From NCBI GenBank assembly GCA_018417955.1, contig JACTVC010000007.1, forward strand, positions 806,001 through 870,000: a stretch of DNA of 64,000 nucleotides, in the 5' to 3' direction. Shown piece by piece: positions 33,901-46,064 of the stretch. The stretch is from Laccaria trichodermophora. Its lineage: Eukaryota > Basidiomycota > Agaricomycetes > Agaricales > Hydnangiaceae. How positions within the stretch are numbered: the stretch's first letter is position 1; every line of letters starts with the position of its first letter. The notes beneath the pieces are model-generated. The model searched no databases, was not told the origin of the DNA, and saw only the letters and a program-made list of their open reading frames with translations. The position numbers and the translations under genes were made by a program.

Positions 33901-36900
33901 ATCAACGAGCAAATTCAAAATTGCAATTTGTAAACAACTCACATGACGGGTACGAATTCGAAACGACGACCAACGACGACCCGACCATCGATGGGTGTCC
34001 TCAAGAGCAGATCGCGCACTGGTCGACACCATCAGGAGCCTAGGCCCTGGATTTGAAAGTACACTAGAGGGGTGGACGAGCACGCAAGGATAGACGCGTG
34101 ACGCGTCGAACCCCATTGCTCAATTTCTAGTTCGACAAGCACACAGTTGGCACCCTCCGGGTCCACCCCAGCTACAAACTATTCCTTAAAATCCGCGTCC
34201 TCCCAAGGGGCGTCCTACTGTCCCTCTTTCCTTCCGAAACCTCATCTGTGCCCAGAACTATTGCTAGTGCTCGGATTACATGAGAATGATGCTTTCTTCG
34301 GCGTACGTCCCCCATGTCTCCCTCCCGTTGTCCCGCATCACTGATTACAGTGCTCATTCACGACTAGCTCGACCTCATTGATCGTAAGGGCATTGAGTGC
34401 TGCCTCCATCGTACATAAGGGTAGTGCAAGAAGCAAGCCTCAACCGGTACGTCCCTTCCTAGTCCCCCTTTCCGTCCTTTCACTCTTACTCGACATGGAT
34501 CCCATCTCCTAACTGATATAGGCTGCAACCAGTGTAACGGCTGGAAGAAGCGGATCACCAGAGCACGTACCGCAGCTAAGAAAGCTGGCACGAAGTAGCT
34601 CCCTTCATTCCTCGCCATGCACGGGCATCTCTCTCGACCTCCAAGTGCCCTCCTCAAAACCTCATCGCGTCACGGGAGGTGCGGTCGCATGCCTGGGGTG
34701 TCGTCGTGTAAACCATTCAATGTATCAAATTTTCGCGTGAAAAATAAATTCTGTCGTCGATTCGGTGGTTGAAGGTTCTCGAGAGTCTTGATGAGGGATA
34801 ATCCGCAGACTACCTACGGCTTTTGCAAATAATTCAGGGTCTGGAAAGGGTGACGGTATTGCGGATGTTGACAGTGGTGATCCTCATTTAAGTATGTAAG
34901 TCGAGGTCGGGTAATTATGAAAAGGTGCGTTTCTCTTTTTGGTCATACACAGATATCAAGACCGCAACCCCAGTCATCGAGTAATTCTAGGAGTAATTAC
35001 TTCAAACGTCCGCGCACTGATGAAGAAAATACGACTTCAAGTACGCAAAAGATGTAAGCCCAACTAGCAGGTGAAATCGACTTGACCTCGACTCGAACGA
35101 GGACTCGTGGTAGCTGCACGGGTTTTAACCTTGCATGGGCAGATGCGCTACTTACTCTTCCGCTATCAGGTCCTATGAAATAAGGTGTTGCCGGGATTTA
35201 CATCAGCGCCACGGTTTTGCTGGTTCTATTACGACTTCTCAAGTTGTTCTCAAGGGGTGTGTGACATTGGGTGTGCTGCCGATTTTCTTTAATTATGAGG
35301 GTATGTAAGTACCTCCCCCTCTGGCTCACTGAAAATTCAAATGATCTCAATTTGCGGGTTGCCAGTTCTGATCGCGTATGTTTCGAGATGGCTAGATGCA
35401 GCGCGGCGTCGGATCGAACTTGGTTGCGTGATGATCAAAAACCACGTGGCTTGTCTGTCAATTTAATTTTTGCAAAATTTTTGTCGATTTCTTGGTCTTT
35501 TCTTCCACTGACCAATCGAGGGTTCATCAAATATAGTCAATGTACGTGTATTAGTTTCTGCGTTACGGCGGTTGCGAATAAGTAAAGTACTAACCTCCCA
35601 TCAACTTAGGGGCAGGAATACCACCCGTTTTTCTGTGATTGAAACACGTCAAATTGCCAGCCAAAACTTGCAGATAGCTGATTGCCGGCGCAGCGGATTA
35701 CGCCCACTTAAGTTCTGCGCTATTCAACTTGGGCGTCTTACATACCGCTCGTCTTCCTCAATCGTGTCTGATGGAGCCCTTCGAAACGGCAAGAGCTCCT
35801 TAAAACAAGCGGAGCATTCCACTTATGGTCATCGAAGTCGTGATGTTTTGGAAGGTGCGAGACGTTGTTCTCTCCTGTACGTTCCCTTACCACAAGTCAA
35901 GTCTAAATACTTTATGGGGGTGACAACAAAAGCATTCGGCCAAGGAGGAGGTTATAATACGGTTAAAGGGATTGGAAAAATAGAGCTTGGTGCTTCATTC
36001 ATGTTCATGCCTGTTATGTCCTGCTGATCTACTTAGCATTTTGATGTTTATTCTTCTAGTCGTTTGAAGATAGGGATCAAGACGTTTGTTTTATTCGAAC
36101 TCTTACCTTGCTAGTACATTCTCCTAACCAAGTTTATCTGCGCCTAGGATTTGCCTGTCCCTAGCATGCCCGTTCTGGAGAAAGCATTCTACTGAACATG
36201 TTGTGGCGAAACAGTTTGTGTTTCTTCCTGTGGGACATCGTACAGATTGGGATCCTTGCTTATGACGGAATTGCTTGTCCGTCCCCTCACACTTATGGGC
36301 TATGTGTTCCTTAGTTATTGAGTGACAGGGGCCGCCCGTTTTCACTCAGCGCGCAAATGGGGTTTGTCATTATTGATTCTTCGCCTCGTCGCTTGAAATG
36401 CGATGTGAATCAATGAAGGACAGGCGCCTATTTATTCGCCTTGGCAGGGGGTTCTGGAAAGAACGAGGCGTCTTTGACGTGACGCACGTTCGTCGTTGAA
36501 GAACGTGTTCACCGTTTCGGTAAGTAGGAAGCAACAGTCACACTTGCCTAGACTCTTCGATGTACTGCTGACCCACCACTGCAGTAATGTAGCCGGATCT
36601 CAACTGTGGCTTTCAATTCAATGATTGCAGCGCTTATCCCCTACTGCGATGTAAAGTCAAATTGACATTTCCCAAACATCTGCTTTCCTGCCGCTAGCGC
36701 TGGGAATTGGTTCCTCTTCCAGGCCCGAACCACCCGTCAATCTACTCTGTCCAAACCACGACGAACTCAGGTTTTCACGCTTTCCCCTCCACCTCTGCGA
36801 AGTGTACCGAAATTATGGGCAAGGCATGTCGTGTTATCTTATCTGGAGCTGGGTGCTGCTTACTTTCTCGTTAGCTCAGGATTCTAACCCAAATACGTCG

Positions 36901-36964
36901 AAATTCGTCAGAACTATCACCCCCTCTATCTCCAACACCACATCTGTGCACTTCTAACCGACAG
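33901..36964. other. Three kilobases without a recognised protein gene
   Basis: Short open frames only. A C-terminal-looking piece GWKKRITRARTAAKKAGTK near 34540-34595 is Lys/Arg-rich but isolated. A tRNA-like sequence is listed separately at 35083-35172. Confidence 0.4.
35083..35172 (-). tRNA. Possible tRNA or tRNA pseudogene with intron-like insert
   Basis: Minus strand: acceptor-like GACCTGA pairs with TCAAGTC (one mismatch); T-arm CCTCG-TTCGAGT-CGAGG is perfect; A-box-like TAGCGGAAGAGTAAGTAGCGC. The anticodon region (CTGC...GCAG stem) encloses about 21 bases and no convincing anticodon with U33. It is unrelated to the I-IV repeats. It could be a decayed tRNA with an intron. Confidence 0.35.
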
Positions 36965-38815
36965 CTGAATGATAGCGAAGTGACTCGCATCTTGCAAGCT
37001 ATCAGCGGGGCTGAGAGAGATGTCGCAGAGCTCGTGCAGCAAATCAAGACAAACCCGCGAGATTTGGGGATCCGACGACGATACTCCGCGTGTGTCCACT
37101 TCCTTGAAGAACACAGGGGCCTTTTATCTCCAGTGCGCCGCTTACCTTACGAGCTCTTGGCGCAGATTTTCGATTTTTGCGCGAATGATCTAGAGCCGTG
37201 TTGGAAAATCCCTGCCTGGACGTTGGCACAGGTGTCACGCCGATGGAGAGCTGTTGCATTGTCTTTTCCGGAAATTTGGGGTGTGGTCCCTCCGATCAGG
37301 TTGTCGATGAAAGATAAGGGGAAGAAATTGATTCCTTTGCTCAAGGAACTCCTCCATCGTTCAGGCGAGCACCCGCTTTCCTTATGCGTCTCCTCCGACG
37401 AGGATGGCGTCGTCAATCACCCCATCCTTCAACTCCTTATTACACATTGCATGCGATGGCGAACTGTCGTCATGGAGCTTGAGGTAAAGGATTTTCAGGC
37501 TCTTACGCAGTTCATCCGACGTCGTTTGTCTTCCTTATATTCGCTCAAGCTGGTTGTGCGAATGCCACATGTGGGGGACTACGTCGTCGAACCGTTCAGC
37601 ATCGCTCCAATGTTGCGAGAGGTGGAAATCGACTGCCCACGGATACAACTTCTTCTTCCTTGGGAGCAGTTGACCAGATACACGGAGCGCTCTACGGATC
37701 CTATCGGCGTCATACAGGTCCTCAGTGTATCTTCCGATGTGGACTGCCTCTCCTACTCCACGCGGGCCGTCATTCCTATCCAAGGGGACCTCAAACCAAT
37801 GACCCTCGCTAAGCTCACAACCTTACACCTCAATTTCTATAATCCGTGGCTATCAGCGACCTCGATCATGGAGAGCCTCACCTTACCCTCTCTAACTGAT
37901 CTTCTCGTTCGGTCCTTAAACACCTCACTAGTCGACGATCTTATCAATATAATTCTCCGCTCAAATTGCGTCCTGCAAAAACTTTCCATCCATTCCTCAC
38001 CTGTCAAAGGTGGAATCACGAGGATCCTCCTTTTCACTCCGTTTCTAACCGAATTTAAATGCAATGAGTTCGTGAAGGACGACATAGAACGACTCCGTGC
38101 TATCCCTGGAATTCCCTCCCTTGCACCCCGCCTCCGCAAGCTCGTCATCCAATCCGACACGCCCATGAGGGAACTCAACGACATGCTTCTCAGTCGGCAT
38201 TCTGGGACAGAGAATGTTGCACTGGAGTCGCTAACGCTCATATTCACGAGTCCTGTTGAGTGCTTTGCTGCACAGTGCGTATTGGAAGGATGGGATATGG
38301 TGGATACAAAGCTTGCAGGGGTGATTGAGGGATGGAGGGCGGATATTGAGAAGGAGCTTGTTACCTGGGTGACGCGAAGCCGGGCTAACTCGTGGCAGAA
38401 GGCGATGACGAGCGTACAAGCAACGCACCGGCTAGGGGTTGAATTCCGAACGCTGGAGACCTACAAGTTTTCGGACGCAAAGTATATTTATGTGCGTTCT
38501 TTTCCATCTTGCTTTGGATTAACTTGAGTTTGACTGGAACCTTCTAGCATTCAGGGATTCATAACATAATGAAGGAAGTGGGGAATATGGCGGCGGACGC
38601 TCTTCCTCGGGTTGAGGGATACAACTTCAAAGGGAGAGCTCGCGCTCTTGTCGACAAGTGGAAGCCTCTTCTTTTATCAGATTTACCTAAGCGGCACTGG
38701 ATGCGACGAGGCCAGACTACTCTGGAGTATGTTTCTGATTGTAGTGGTCAGTGATTCTGTAGTCAGAGTTGTCGGGTTCACTAACGAGTTTCTTTCTAGA
38801 TTTACGACATTCTGA
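36965..38815 (+). CDS. F-box protein, Agaricomycete type
   Basis: Exons: 36965-38491, 38548-38726, 38800-38815, with GT-AG introns in phase. The frame opens LNDSEVTRILQAISGAE, a coiled-coil start usual in this family. It reaches an F-box at LSPVRRLPYELLAQIFDFC and continues as a leucine-rich region of about 350 residues. The F-box binds Skp1, so the product would act as substrate adaptor of an SCF ubiquitin ligase. No in-frame ATG lies before the F-box; CGACAG at 36959-36964 looks like a splice acceptor, so the first exon is upstream and not identified. An open frame also extends back to about 36875 without ATG. The gene lies inside the inferred inversion. Confidence 0.7.
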
Positions 38816-39394
38816 GGCAGGAATGCTCGGTATCATTTTTGGTGTGGATATGGGTGGACTTGATTTATATAGGGTCCTTCGGAATGCTGTGTAAGGCGCT
38901 TATCGTTGGGTATTTACTATCTCTTATCAACTGACCTGTCTCGCCTGTCCAACTCTGTTTGAGTTCTGATACTTACGTTCACGTTTACGAACAATTTTTG
39001 TCTTATCTGGTGCAGCAGAGCCTTTCATTGGTGTTTCTAAACAAAGGAGATCGACAGCACGAGGAAGCATCATTGCTGACGTCCAAGATGGAAAAAAAAA
39101 AAAAAACTGCCAAGCTCGTGAAAATTCAGGGAAATTAATGATTCATGGGTGAGAGAATAAGGATCAAAGAGATTGAAAATATTGACTAGAGGCTGACGCT
39201 TAGCAGCGGCAGCAGGCACCTTGCTTGCTGACAAATACACTGCTTTGCACCAATACGATGCGACTTTTTTTTTTCGTAACAAAGGAAAGAGTATTCAAGA
39301 GCTATAGGGCTACATAGTTGACTGGAAAGATGTATGTAAACATTGGAGCTGGCGCTAAGAAAGAGACGACGATATCAGGTTTTGAAAAGGCCAG

Positions 39395-39535
39395 TTGTTT
39401 GCACCAGTTTGCCCGCTCGCGTGCGCCATATGCAAGAAAAGAGCCCCATGGCCCGTAGGAAGTTTGTTTGTTCATGCTTGCCCGCTCGCGTGCGCGATAT
39501 GCAAGAAAAGACCCCCATGCCCCTGGGAAGTTTGT
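39395..39535. repeat. Tandem duplication of about 68 bp
   Basis: GCCCGCTCGCGTGCGCNATA followed by TGCAAGAAAAGA occurs twice, each copy followed by a GTTTGTTTG stretch. Absent from the partner cassette near 30.83 kb. Confidence 0.65.
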
Positions 39536-39587
39536 TTGTACCTGTTTGGTATTTATGACCTTGGGAGACCTTGACAAGCAAGGTGAC

Positions 39588-39692
39588 GATCTGTTGTGTA
39601 TTGGCAGCACACGCGTCAAGGTTGGCTTGAGTCTTGTCCTTCGAGTCCTAGATCACCCCACGCAAAACTTGGGTTCGACTCCCAGACAGAGC
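39588..39692 (+). repeat. tRNA-like unit, subtype IV (inverted cassette e')
   Basis: GATCTGTTGTGTATTGGCAGC...TTGGGTTCGACTCCCAGACAGAGC. Plus orientation, opposite to its partner at 30731. Confidence 0.55.
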
Positions 39693-39904
39693 TTCAAGTG
39701 TAGTGCGTTGTCGTCTACTCTTTTTGGTGATATGTCCGCCCCGAGCCGCTTTTTACAAAAAAAAATCGGGAAGGCAGTACGACATTGAATCTCCCTCTTT
39801 GGCTCTAGTGTTGCAAATTCAACTTGAAACTGATGGTTTGAGGATGTTTATATATTAAGCTGGAAACTCTCTGTTGGTGAATTGGCTATCACACGCGTTG
39901 AAAA

Positions 39905-40102
39905 TTCCGTGATGAGTAAGCATGAGGCACGAGTGTAAACTCATCTTAGGATAAGATAACGTGTGCGTCAGAACCAGACGTCTTACCCAGATGTAGGTAC
40001 CAATATAGGTCTACGTTTCTGAGAGTGCTTCTCCCATCACCTTCAGATCTGGTTCTGACGCTAAGAAATTGCCTGTCGGTTATCTCACTAAAATTTTCTG
40101 AC
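39905..40102 (+). repeat. Split direct repeat A1
   Basis: 198 bp, collinear with 45842-46039 with seven substitutions, all transitions, and no gaps. Confidence 0.9.
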
Positions 40103-40120
40103 TTTCGATGTCGTTTCCTG

Positions 40121-41581
40121 ATGGCTGACACCTCTACTGCTCCTTCTGCAACTGTGTCTACCGCTCCTGCAGCTTCTACCAATAATGTCCAGTCTCATGC
40201 GACTACCGACAGTGTGCAGCCTCGTGTTCCACGTACTCACCCCTCCCCTGCTATCATCCAACTTTTAAAGAACCTTTCGCTGACCAATATCTTGCACCAG
40301 AACAAAAGGATCGAGGCCGACAACGATGCCAGATCTGCTAAGACATTGAATAACGCTCTAGACCCTGCTGCCCATCCCCAACCGGGATCAGAAGCAGCTT
40401 CCTTGATCACCATTGATCCCAAGGATCTCGCCCGATTAAGGATCCCTTCTTTCTTTGCTTCCGTCCATGACTTTGTTTACCCTGGTCTGGCGAAGCATCT
40501 TGCCGATGAAGATTTGAAAGAAAAGGAGGAGAAGAAAAGGAAGGATGACGACGTCCTTGCAGAGGATGCCAGGACTTCCAAGCGGCGTTGTATGGATGGC
40601 TCCAACCATGTGGAGAGAGTGGTTGGGGAACCTATTCCTATTGAATTCCCACAGTCTTTATATGACACTGAGCTTTGCGTTGCAGTCCCTCTCCCCTTCT
40701 TCCTTACTCGGAATTTACGGGCCCTGGTTGATGAGGCATCAACCCTGCCTACTGTCAAATCCAATCCTGCGCCTGGAGAAACCAAGGGAACTTACATTCT
40801 AAATTTAGAGAAGCTCTCCACTCGTTTTGGGAAGGAATTGACTCTTACTTGCAGCCAGTGGTCTGAGGCTGCTGCAAACATGTGGAGCTTTCAGGTCTTG
40901 AGGGACAAGCTGGGTAGCGAGGGGGAACATGCTACTTGGTTTGAAAAGCATTTTAATTTTTTTAACATGCTAAATAAAAGGGATGAGTTATACAATGCCT
41001 GGAAAGTCATGGAACTCGAGTTCTGTCAAGACCACTGGAGTCATCACCTCAAATTCAGTGCGACGGATTATGACAAGGCTCTCAGTCTTACTGAGGAGAG
41101 TCATAACTTGACTCAAAAGCTGTGCAAAGAATTTCAAGATTTTGTCAACTCTTCCCAGCCAGCATTTGGGCAGTCAGGCCCGTCTTCCCGCAGTGGTGGT
41201 TCCTTTTCCCAGAGGTCCCTGCCACGAGGTCCTTCCCAGGCGTTGGCCTCCCAGCCCTTTCCCTCAGGCAGTGGCAAGTCATCCCCTACGGCTGTCTGCC
41301 TCATCTGCACTCATAAGGGGCACACTGTTTTCTTTCACCTCACGTCCACCTCTCCTGCAAAATTTGCCGACGGAAAGCTTGCATAGGCGAAATGCAACCC
41401 AGGTTTCGGCCTTGCCACCCCCGACAACAAAATCCTTTGCATTAACTGGAACGTGCAAGGGGCTGAGGCAGTTTCCCAATGCGCCTCCACTCACAAGGAC
41501 AAACGCCTCCACCTCTGCTCCTTCTGTGGCAGCAAAGGCCATCACGCCCTCTCCTGGACTTGTCGCACCAAGCCCGCCTGA
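40121..41581 (+). pseudogene. Ngaro-like Gag frame with an internal stop
   Basis: From ATG 40121 (MADTSTAPSATVS) an open frame of 421 codons ends at TAG 41384-41386. The same frame continues AKCNPGFGLATPDNKI and ends at TGA 41579. The downstream part has CSFCGSKGHHALSWTC, a CX2CX4HX6C zinc-knuckle-like motif as in nucleic-acid-binding Gag proteins. TAG fits a G-to-A change of a Trp codon. An ATG at 40025 lies inside repeat A1 and is a less likely start. The encoded protein would package element RNA; without the knuckle it is probably inactive. Confidence 0.7.
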
Positions 41582-41584
41582 GGA

Positions 41585-44002
41585 TTTTTTCACTGTCACG
41601 TGTCCCCTTGCCTTGTCCTATTCCGATTTCTCATCCTCAGTTGTTCCCCGTTTCCCGCTCATCCCTCTCTCTCCACAACACTCTTCTATTTTCGAGCGCA
41701 TCACACACCCTTACAATCCAGACGCCTTTGACACCCTCCTCCTCAAACATGGCCTCTCTTCCGCTTACCCCCTTCTTTCCAACAATCTCAGGTGTGGCTT
41801 CCCCCTTGGGCACATGCCGGCGTTAGCGGAAACTGTCATTCTCCCTAACAACCTGTCTACTTTGCCTTACCTGCAGGATATACAAGATTATTTGCAGAAA
41901 GAACTCATTGCTGGTAGGATGTCTGGCCCCTTCTCCCGGAGGAGGCGGAACTTATTCTTTGGGGTTGTTTCTTCTCTTCCCCCTTCGTTGTCGATGTCCA
42001 ACCCCAGCAACCCGGCACGCCTGACAAGATCCAGATTTGCAGGCACTTGTCAAAGGCCTCGAAGTCACACCCTTCTGTCAACTCGCATATTTGCAAGGAA
42101 GACTTCCCAACGCGATTTGATTTAGCCTCCAAGGTGGCTGAAATTGTGAGTATCTCTTCATCCATTCCTTTCCCCCCTTCTTTCTTCTTTTTTGTTGTGC
42201 ACCCCTTTGTGTTTAGTGCATGGGGTGCTTTCTTCTTCGCTGCTGCATGCAGTTTTGAGATTTTTGCATTCTTAATGCACTATCTCAGGCTCCCTCCTTG
42301 ATTCTCTTGCGCACCTTGTGCCTTTTCCCTTGTCCTGGTGCATCGGGCGCGGGACTTGGCTCATGGCCTCTGGCCTTTGCCCCTCTCCCTTCTTGGGTGG
42401 GACTCATGCCTTTCTTCTGCTCTTGTGTTTCTTTCACGCTCTTGTGCTCCCCTCTGCTGCTGAGCACTTCATGTGTTCATGTTGGCATCCTTTCTATTCA
42501 TATGTTCATGTTTGCACCCTTTTCTGTGTCTTTGCTACCTTTTTGCGCTCTTGCGCCCTCCCCTGCAGTTCAGCACTCCATGTGCTTGACTTTACACATC
42601 TTTCTTGCATCTTCTTGTGGCTGAGTACTTGCTGCACTCACCTCACGCTTTCTTCAACTTCCTTTTTCTTCTCTGAGTTCTCTTTGAGTCTCCTCCCTTT
42701 CCCCCATTTCTCTTCCTATCTTTCCTTTTGGGTCTTATCCCTGCATGCCTTCTCTGCTGCTCCTCCTCTTGTCCCTGTCTTTCTTGCACTTTGTGCTTAC
42801 CCACTCTCTTCAGGTCGCTCTTGCTCCTCCAGGAACTCAGGCTTGTACTCTGGATATTGCCAAGTTCCACCATACTTGTCCTGTCCTGCCTTCTCACAAG
42901 CCGTGGCTTGTTGTCCAGGGTCTCTCTGGTCAATTTTTCATTGACCATGCTCACCCTTTTGGTGCTGCTTGTGCAAGCAGCAACACGGGTATGATCGCCA
43001 ATGCTGTGGTAGATATCTGGCGAGGGGAGGGTGTCTTCCCTGTCCCCAAATACGAGGATGATCTCAAAGTCTTCCGTACCCCTTCTGCTGGGGGAAAATT
43101 TCGTGATGGTGATTTTTTCTATGACTATGATTGTTCCGAAATGCTATGTCGCATTGACTCTTTAGGTGTGCCTTGGCATGACAAAAAGGGAGACGACCAC
43201 TTCCTTTTCGTCACCACCTTCATTGGCTTCCTTTGGGACATCCCTAGGAAGCTTGTTAGTTTGCCTGAGGAGAAGCGCCTCAAGTTCCATGAGCGTGTGC
43301 AGCGTTTCCTCAACAATTTCAAATGTTGCCCTTGCCACTTACTCGACATCGAAAAAATCCATGGCTCCCTTTGCCATGTTGCCTTTGTTTACATGGATGG
43401 CCGCTCGCATCTCCCCTCCCTCTCTAACTTCATATCTTCTTTTCATAACAATGAACTTATCACGAGACACCCTTCCCACTCCATGTTGACTGATCTCTCT
43501 TGGTGGCTCCAGAGATTGAAGGTTACTGGTGTCTCTTGTGCTCTGCGCCCCTGTGGTCCTCTCCAGGACCTTGGCCTGTACGTCGATGCTTCCACATCTT
43601 GGGGTATTGGTATTGTCATTGGGGACAACTGGGCTTCTTTCCAGCTTTCTTCTACCTGGCCATGACATCTGCTGGCTCGAGACCCTCGCTGTCGAGCTCC
43701 TCTCTTATTTCCTGGAAGACATGGGTTTGCAACACTGCCGTTTGCTTATCCACTCTGACAACCAGGGTACCATTGGTGCGTTAGAGAAAGGGCGTAGCCC
43801 AAACTCTCACATTAACCTGTCCTTGCACTGTACTTATCTTGTTCTCTCCGACTGCTCTATTTCTGCAGATATTGTTTACATTGCTTCCGAAGCTAACCCT
43901 GCTGACCCCATCTCGCGCGGAGAACCGGGGGAGGCTGGGAAGCAGATTTTCCCTGCCTTTAAGCTCCCTGATGAGCTTGCTGATTGCTTCCTCTATGTTT
44001 AG
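41585..44002 (+). pseudogene. Reverse transcriptase and RNase H, frameshifted, with intron-like insert
   Basis: The RT frame covers FERITHPYNPDAF and GFPLGHMPALAET, then shifts by one base near 41940 (a lost G in CCCGG-AGGAGG) into a frame ending DLASKVAEI at 42145. An intron-like segment of 668 nt (42146 GTGAGT to 42813 CAG) precedes VALAPPGTQACTLDIAKFH. The active site reads YEDD (PKYEDDLKVF), followed by FIGFLWDIPRK. The RNase H part starts at YVDASTSWGIGIVIG; the frame then ends at 43665 and resumes out of phase as PGHDICWLETLAVELL up to 44002, with HSDNQGT and NPADPISRG. So two frameshifts plus the insert separate the domains. Confidence 0.75.
42146..42813 (+). other. Candidate intron inside the RT
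   Basis: Begins GTGAGT and ends CTCTTCAG; T/C-rich; full of stops in the RT frame. The flanking codons (VAEI and VALAPPG) join in phase to a continuous RT. It is much longer than other introns in the window. Confidence 0.55.
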
Positions 44003-45500
44003 TCTTGACCGGAAGCTTACATTGTTGACCAGTGTCGTCGAGAGGTCCATGGGTGAGAAACAATCTCATATCTCTATCTCACCACGCCCCACGCAGCCTC
44101 GAAATTCCTTTCATCCTTTCCAATGTTCCTTGCCTGTCTCGCCTCCTCGGGTTTCTAAACTTTCCCACTCTACTCCCAAACTCAGTTCTCCTCACTCCTT
44201 TTCTGAATTATCTGCAATCTCCAACTCTTCTTTGCATCCTACCTGTGCTCGTAAGCCCCACCCTGGCCGTTCTATTGCTCATAGTGAATTCCACCCCCAC
44301 GTTCCTGCAGCTCATCAGATTTTCTCGTGGCGTACACCTTTTGGCTCTTGTCATCGACATGATATATCTCTGCGTTTCCCCACCCCCGTAGTTGAATCTG
44401 CATTGATGGCTGTCCATGGAGCCCTGGCTCCCAACACCAAGTCAATGTATGCTGCGAGCCCTCTTCGTTTTACTCAATTCTGTGACAAGTGGGGCATCTC
44501 TGAGGAGGATCGTATGCCTGCCAATTATGTCTTGCTATGTGCCTTTATTGGTGAATACAAAGGCCTCCAGTCTGGTAATACCATTCGGTCATGGCTGGCT
44601 GGCTTGCGTAGTTGGCATGTCATGAACCATGCACCTTGGCATGGTGACAATAGTTGGGTGCATCTGGCTCACATCTCAGCTAACAAGGAGGGCACGAAGC
44701 ACAAACGCCCCCTCCGTGCTCCCGTCTCCATTGAGCACCTCTCTTGTTTGCGCCGTGCTTTGAATCTTGCCAACCCCTTCCATGCTGCTGTCTGGGCCAT
44801 CGCCCTCATCACCTTCTTTGGGTGCCGCTGCTTGGGGGAAACTACCCTGACTACTGCCAGGGCTCTTGACCCAAAATATCATGTACTGCACTCGACGAAG
44901 TATGTCTTTATTCTTCTTTCTTTACTCCTGTTCTCCTTTCTTACTTTCTACTAGAATTTTATTTCGTACTTTGCGTGATGGTGCTTGTTCTGCGAGTTTT
45001 GACATTCCATGGACAAAACAACAAAGGAAGTTGGAGCCACTGTCATCCTCACTGCTCATCGGGAGGGTGATCCTCTCTGCCCTGTCTCTGCTCTCAAGAA
45101 TCACCTGGATGTCAACTCTTCTATCCCATCCTCATCAACCCTCTTTGCTTACACTTCCGCATCTGGTCAACCCAAGAACCTCCTCAAGCACGAATTCCTC
45201 AACTTTGTCACTGACATCTGGTCTTCTGCCATGCTTGCCCATATCCTGGGCCACAGCTTCTGTATTGGCGGTGCTGTCGAGCTTTTGCTGGCAGGTGTAC
45301 CTCCCGAAATCGTCGCCACTACTGGGGGTTGGACATCCCTCGCGTTCTTGCTGTATTGGCGCTGTATGGATGAAATTTTGCCCATGTCCACTTCAAAAGC
45401 TTATAATAAAGCACAACTTGACCGCCTTGCCTCTATTTTCGAAGATTTTCGTATTGCCCACAAAATTCCTTCTTCCTTACTTGATAACTCCCCCCCTTAA
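43995..45500 (+). pseudogene. Tyrosine recombinase, frameshifted, catalytic Arg replaced
   Basis: The frame from ATG 43995 (MFSLDRKLTLLTSVV) overlaps the end of the RNase H frame. The N-terminal SAM-like DNA-binding part includes LAPNTKSMYAASPLRF and NTIRSWLAGLRSWH; the catalytic part begins ALITFFGCRCLGE. A 55-nt GT-AG intron (44900-44954) joins STK to ILFRTLRDG in phase. An A lost near 45014 shifts the frame before TKEVGATVIL. The C-terminal motif reads GHSFCIGGA where HxxR with Arg is expected; TGT can come from CGT by one transition. The nucleophile region LLYWR is kept. As read it should not catalyse strand exchange. Confidence 0.78.
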
Positions 45501-45678
45501 CTCATGTGTATCTTCATCCCTATCCTTGCCTTTCCCTGTAACATAACCACATTGATTACTTTGCGTTTGCAAATTCTATGAGTAACTTAACCTTTCTTCC
45601 GAGTGACGCTCATTTGGGAAGCCAGCTTGGCTCTCTCTTGCCTCACCAACCCGCCGGCGTGAGCTTACACTCGGGTTG

Positions 45679-45841
45679 GTACAGCCGGTTGGCTTGGCAA
45701 GCCCAAATTGAGCTTATTGAATGCTCAGACCTTGTTTGCACTTTCTTTGAGTCTGGGCAAAGTCTTTGCACAACCAAGTTATTCATGTATACGAATTTCT
45801 TGGCTTCTTCTTCCTCTGTACGCTACGCAACAGTTATCTTA
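45679..45841 (+). repeat. Split direct repeat B1
   Basis: 163 bp, collinear with 46065-46227 with four substitutions and no gaps. Confidence 0.9.
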
Positions 45842-46039
45842 TTCCATGATGAGTAAGCATGAGGCACGAGTGTAAACTCATCTTAGGATAAGATAATGTG
45901 TGCATCAGAACCAGATGTCTTACCCAGATGTAGGTACTAATATAGGTCTACGTTTCTGGGAGTGCTTCTCCCATCACCTTCAGATCTGGTTCTGACACTA
46001 AGAAATTGCCTGTCGGTTATCTCACTAAAATTTTCTGAC
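45842..46039 (+). repeat. Split direct repeat A2
   Basis: 198 bp, copy of A1 (39905-40102), directly joined to B1. Confidence 0.9.
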
Positions 46040-46064
46040 CCCACCCACCATCCCTTAGTGTTCA

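Noticed and set aside
34528..34595. Ribosomal or histone-like C-terminal exon (TRARTAAKKAGTK)
   Set aside because: Only about 20 codons, no upstream exon fits; basic composition alone is not enough.
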